Shown here: positions 5,276 to 7,655 of the stretch, one piece after another
Numbering within the stretch: position 1 is the stretch's first letter
How the letters are laid out: every line of letters starts with the position of its first letter
Origin: Coriobacteriia bacterium
Lineage (GTDB): Bacteria; Actinomycetota; Coriobacteriia; Coriobacteriales; QAMH01
Assembly (NCBI GenBank): GCA_900756605.1
Contig: CAAEKX010000106.1
Coordinates: forward strand, 1 to 7,655
Direction: 5' to 3'
Length of the DNA: 7,655 bases
Notes under the pieces: generated by a model
The model's input: only the letters and a program-made list of their open reading frames with translations
The model's database searches: none
What the model was told of the DNA's origin: nothing
Translations under genes and position numbers: made by a program

Positions 5276-6774
5276 ACTCATCTGTTTTTGCCGAACGACT
5301 CAGAGAAGCGATGAAGGCGAGCGGCCTCAAGCAGGTCGACTTGCTGCGACAGGCCGAAATCCAGGGCGTCAAGCTAGGTAAGAGCCAACTGAGCCAATAC
5401 GTGAGCGGCAAGACCATGCCGCGCAAATCAACGTTGAACTTTCTTGCCCAGGTACTCGATGTCGCAGCGGACTGGCTCAATCCGGGCCAGCAGGCAAGCG
5501 AGGAGCCGCAGCATCCACACGTGGATGGACGGGCAATAGAGGAAGAACCGGCACCCTTGCGTCAGTTCAAGAAGTCCACGAAGCTCGATAACGTTCTCTA
5601 CGACGTACGTGGCCCGGTGCTCGACGAGGCAAACCGCATGGAGCAGGCGGGCATGCACGTGCTCAAGCTCAACATCGGCAATCCGGCGCCCTTCGGTTTT
5701 CGCGCAGTCGATGAGGTCGTGCACGACATGTCGCTGCAGCTTGCGGACTGCGAGGGATATTCGGATTCGAAGGGCCTATGGTCTGCCCGTAAGGCCATCA
5801 TGCAGTACTACCAGCTCAAAGGGCTGCCCAACGTGCAGATGGAGGACATCTATACGGGCAATGGCGTCTCCGAGCTCATCAACATCTGCATGTCGGCCCT
5901 GCTCGACGATGGCGACGAGATTCTTCTGCCCATGCCCGATTACCCGCTGTGGACGGCCTGTGCCACGCTCGCGGGAGGTCATCCCGTGCATTACGTCTGC
6001 GATGAGGAGGCGGAGTGGTATCCCGATCTTGATGACATCCGCTCCAAAATCACGTCGCGCACCAAGGCCATTGTCATCATCAATCCCAACAATCCCACGG
6101 GTGCGCTGTATCCGCGCGAGGTACTGCAGGAAATTGTCGACATCGCCCGTGAGCACCAGCTCATGATTTTCTCGGACGAGATTTACGACCGCCTCGTCAT
6201 GGAGGGCGAGGGGGAGCATGTCTCCATCGCGTCGCTTGCCCCGGACCTGTTCTGCGTCACCTTCTCGGGCCTCTCGAAGTCGCACATGATCGCGGGCTAC
6301 CGCATCGGATGGATGGCGCTTTCCGGCAACAAGCGCATTGCCCGGGACTACATCGAGGGTCTCAACATGCTCACGAACATGCGCCTGTGCTCCAATGTGC
6401 CGGCGCAGTCCATCGTGCAGACGGCGCTGTGGGGACATCAGAGCGTGCGCAACTACGTGGTCCCCGGTGGCCGCATATACGAGCAGCGCAACTTCGTCTA
6501 CGAGCGCCTGTGCGAGATGCCCGGCGTGAGCGTCGTGAAGCCCAAGGCTGCGTTCTACATCTTCCCCAAGCTCGACAAGAAACGCTTCAACATCACCGAT
6601 GACGAGCGATTCGCGCTCGACTTGCTCAAGGACAAGAAGGTGCTCATCGTTCAGGGAAGCGGCTTCAACTGCACTGATACCGATCACTTCCGCATTGTCT
6701 ACCTGCCACGCCGTCGCACGCTCGGCGAGGCGATGGACGCAATCGAAGACTTCCTGACCTACTACCGTCAGTAG
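5272..6774 (+). CDS. XRE-type helix-turn-helix fused to AlaA-like alanine aminotransferase
   Basis: A PLP enzyme joined to a DNA-binding domain. Residues ~4-68 (from ATG 5272) form an XRE helix-turn-helix: FAERLREAMKASGLKQVDLL, then GKSQLSQYVSGKTMP as the recognition region. A ~30-residue acidic/Pro linker follows, then a full class I aminotransferase (~101-500) closely resembling E. coli AlaA as I remember it (YDVRGPVLDEANRME, LNIGNPAPFGF, YTGNGVSEL, PMPDYPLWTA). K336 in GLSKS binds PLP; N274 (NNPTG), D302 and Y305 (SDEIY) contact the cofactor; R474 should bind the substrate carboxylate, so the enzyme should be active as an alanine/glutamate:2-oxo acid transaminase. Start 5272 has GGAG (5262-5265) 6 nt upstream; in-frame ATG 5260 lacks one and would add four residues. 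The domain order resembles MocR proteins, but with XRE instead of GntR. rnhA follows after 6 nt. Confidence 0.92.
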   Translation: MNSSVFAERLREAMKASGLKQVDLLRQAEIQGVKLGKSQLSQYVSGKTMPRKSTLNFLAQVLDVAADWLNPGQQASEEPQHPHVDGRAIEEEPAPLRQFKKSTKLDNVLYDVRGPVLDEANRMEQAGMHVLKLNIGNPAPFGFRAVDEVVHDMSLQLADCEGYSDSKGLWSARKAIMQYYQLKGLPNVQMEDIYTGNGVSELINICMSALLDDGDEILLPMPDYPLWTACATLAGGHPVHYVCDEEAEWYPDLDDIRSKITSRTKAIVIINPNNPTGALYPREVLQEIVDIAREHQLMIFSDEIYDRLVMEGEGEHVSIASLAPDLFCVTFSGLSKSHMIAGYRIGWMALSGNKRIARDYIEGLNMLTNMRLCSNVPAQSIVQTALWGHQSVRNYVVPGGRIYEQRNFVYERLCEMPGVSVVKPKAAFYIFPKLDKKRFNITDDERFALDLLKDKKVLIVQGSGFNCTDTDHFRIVYLPRRRTLGEAMDAIEDFLTYYRQ

Positions 6775-6780
6775 GCGGCC

Positions 6781-7242
6781 ATGACAAGACTGGAAATCTA
6801 CTGCGATGGCGGTTGCCGTGGCAATCAGAGCGATAGTAATGTGGGCGGCTGGGGCGTCTACCTCGTCTGGGGAGAGCACGAGAAGGAGCTCTACGGAGGC
6901 GAGCGCGACACCACCAATAACAAGATGGAGCTGACGGCCGCCATCGAGGGTCTGCGCGCTATCAAGAACAAGACGGTTCCGACTGACGTGTACCTCGACA
7001 GCGCCTATGTGCTCGGCGGCATCACCTCGTGGATCGAGGGATGGAGACGCAAGGGGTGGGTCAACTCAAAAAAGCAACCCGTTGCGAACAAGGAGCTGTG
7101 GATTGCGCTTGACGAGGAGCGCGATCGCTTTGCCGATATACGCTTTCACAAGGTCAAGGGTCATGCGGATAACGCGGGCAACATCAGGGCCGACGAGCTG
7201 GCCAACCGCGCGATGGACGAGCTGACGCAGGCCGGGGCCTAG
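6781..7242 (+). CDS. rnhA: Ribonuclease HI
   Basis: Cleaves the RNA strand of RNA-DNA hybrids (R-loops, primer remnants) in the cytoplasm. At 153 residues it has the usual single-domain RNase HI length (E. coli 155) with no N-terminal hybrid-binding domain. All catalytic residues are present: D9 in YCDGG, E50 in NNKMELTAAIEGL, D73 in YLDSAYV, D138 in IRADELANRA, and the flexible-loop H128 in VKGHAD. The basic protrusion is present as WIEGWRRKGWVNSKKQPVANKELW. It begins 6 nt after the aminotransferase stop codon; only a weak AGG (6773-6775) precedes it, so translation is probably coupled to the upstream gene. The stop codon overlaps that of the convergent thioesterase gene in a shared CTAG. 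Confidence 0.96.
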   Translation: MTRLEIYCDGGCRGNQSDSNVGGWGVYLVWGEHEKELYGGERDTTNNKMELTAAIEGLRAIKNKTVPTDVYLDSAYVLGGITSWIEGWRRKGWVNSKKQPVANKELWIALDEERDRFADIRFHKVKGHADNAGNIRADELANRAMDELTQAGA

Positions 7243-7655
7243 AATTCCGTCCGTGCGGCAAAGACGATCTCGCCCTTCGCATCGACGCCCTTGGTGAAGA
7301 TCATGCCATCATCGCGCTTGGTGTAGATAGCGAGCGGATCGCCCGTGCGCGCTTCGTGCCTGAAGTCGATCTGGAAGCTCTTGACGCTGTGTTCTGAACT
7401 CGGGTTGATGGCGTCAAAGGGATAGTCGGCGTAGACGCTGTTGTTGACATGGCCATTGATGTCGGCTGCCGTATAGGGCGGAACGACCACGTACGGCACG
7501 GCATCACTCGTGTCGAAGTCACGGATCTTGCGCTGCTTCTTCTCGAAGTTACGCTCTTCGATCAGGTTCTCGGGTGGCTCGTACACCCCGGCGAGGCTCA
7601 CGAACTGGCGCGTTTCCGGGCTCATGAGCACCCACTCGGAAGTGCCTCGTACGAG
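7239..7655 (-). CDS. Acyl-ACP thioesterase, C-terminal part (5' end beyond window)
   Basis: Hydrolyses fatty acyl-ACP to release free fatty acid in the cytoplasm (FatA/FatB-like double-hotdog family). The 138 visible residues cover the linker and the C-terminal hotdog; bacterial members are usually about 240-250 long, so roughly the first 100 lie outside. The frame is open to the edge, with TSEWVLMSPETRQFV, the family-typical end of the N-terminal hotdog; a GTG at 7631 falls inside this segment and is not a credible start. The catalytic Asn and His are in DINGHVNN (7463-7440), and the Glu of FRHEARTGD (7355-7353) fits the family's third catalytic position. The 3' end overlaps rnhA tail to tail by 4 nt and no terminator hairpin was seen. 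Chain-length specificity cannot be told. Confidence 0.88.
   Translation of the reverse strand, partial: LVRGTSEWVLMSPETRQFVSLAGVYEPPENLIEERNFEKKQRKIRDFDTSDAVPYVVVPPYTAADINGHVNNSVYADYPFDAINPSSEHSVKSFQIDFRHEARTGDPLAIYTKRDDGMIFTKGVDAKGEIVFAARTEF

Larger units (their letters stand above)
5188..5281 (+). promoter_or_regulatory. Four AAAWTGAACY direct repeats (candidate operator)
   Basis: AAATTGAACC (5188), AAAATGAACT (5228), AAATTGAACT (5249) and AAAATGAACT (5269) recur with GAAC cores spaced 40, 21 and 20 nt, close to whole numbers of helical turns. The first overlaps the likely -35, the second lies just downstream of the expected transcription start, and the last contains the start codon of the HTH-aminotransferase. 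This arrangement suits cooperative binding by a repressor, plausibly the XRE domain of the encoded protein. Binding is inferred, not shown. Confidence 0.5.

Noticed and set aside
5776..6879. Long 367-codon minus-strand frame opposite the aminotransferase
   Set aside because: It mirrors a clearly coding plus-strand gene with conserved motifs. Long antisense frames are common in GC-rich genes, and its translation shows no recognisable family.
7239..7631. Thioesterase read as a complete 130-residue gene starting at GTG 7631
   Set aside because: The frame continues upstream to the window edge with family-typical residues (TSEW before VLMS), so the gene is truncated by the window, not short.

Overview
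The window is GC-rich (roughly 60% by eye) with strong G/C third-position preference. Its gene content best fits an actinobacterium, most likely a gut-associated member of the Coriobacteriia. That placement is an inference from codon style, the perfect CGAAC-N4-GTTCG LexA-type box, near-leaderless promoter geometry and protein character; no marker gene was compared.

Layout from left to right. (1) Positions 2-1039 hold the C-terminal three quarters of phosphoglucosamine mutase (GlmM). (2) A probable operon, 1105-3147, encodes an 11-TM bacterial sodium:neurotransmitter-symporter-family (NSS) amino acid transporter followed by an ArsR-type winged-helix regulator with an unusual ~90-residue lysine-rich N-terminal tail. 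It ends at a strong hairpin (3166-3215). (3) On the minus strand, 4972-3219, is a two-gene cassette: a UvrX/UmuC-like Y-family DNA polymerase with a clamp-binding motif, overlapping by ATGA with a small YolD-like protein. Its promoter carries a perfect LexA-type SOS box over the -35, and the start codon lies almost at the predicted transcription start. (4) The ~300-nt divergent intergenic region (4973-5271) is packed with signals: that promoter, an 18-bp perfect inverted repeat with a 74-bp spacer, a second hairpin, and four copies of AAAWTGAACY around the promoter and start codon of the next gene. (5) On the plus strand, 5272-6774 encodes an XRE-type helix-turn-helix domain fused to a complete AlaA-like alanine aminotransferase, closely followed by RNase HI (6781-7242). 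(6) The minus-strand 3' part of an acyl-ACP thioesterase (7239 to the window edge) meets rnhA tail to tail, sharing a CTAG.

Functionally, the window mixes cell-wall precursor supply (GlmM), amino acid uptake and metabolism (NSS transporter, aminotransferase), DNA damage tolerance and nucleic-acid maintenance (Y-polymerase/YolD, RNase HI) and fatty acid release (thioesterase). The most distinctive points are the regulator-enzyme fusion with its own candidate phased operator repeats, and the SOS-controlled polymerase/YolD pair. No tRNA, rRNA, CRISPR array or transposase gene was seen.
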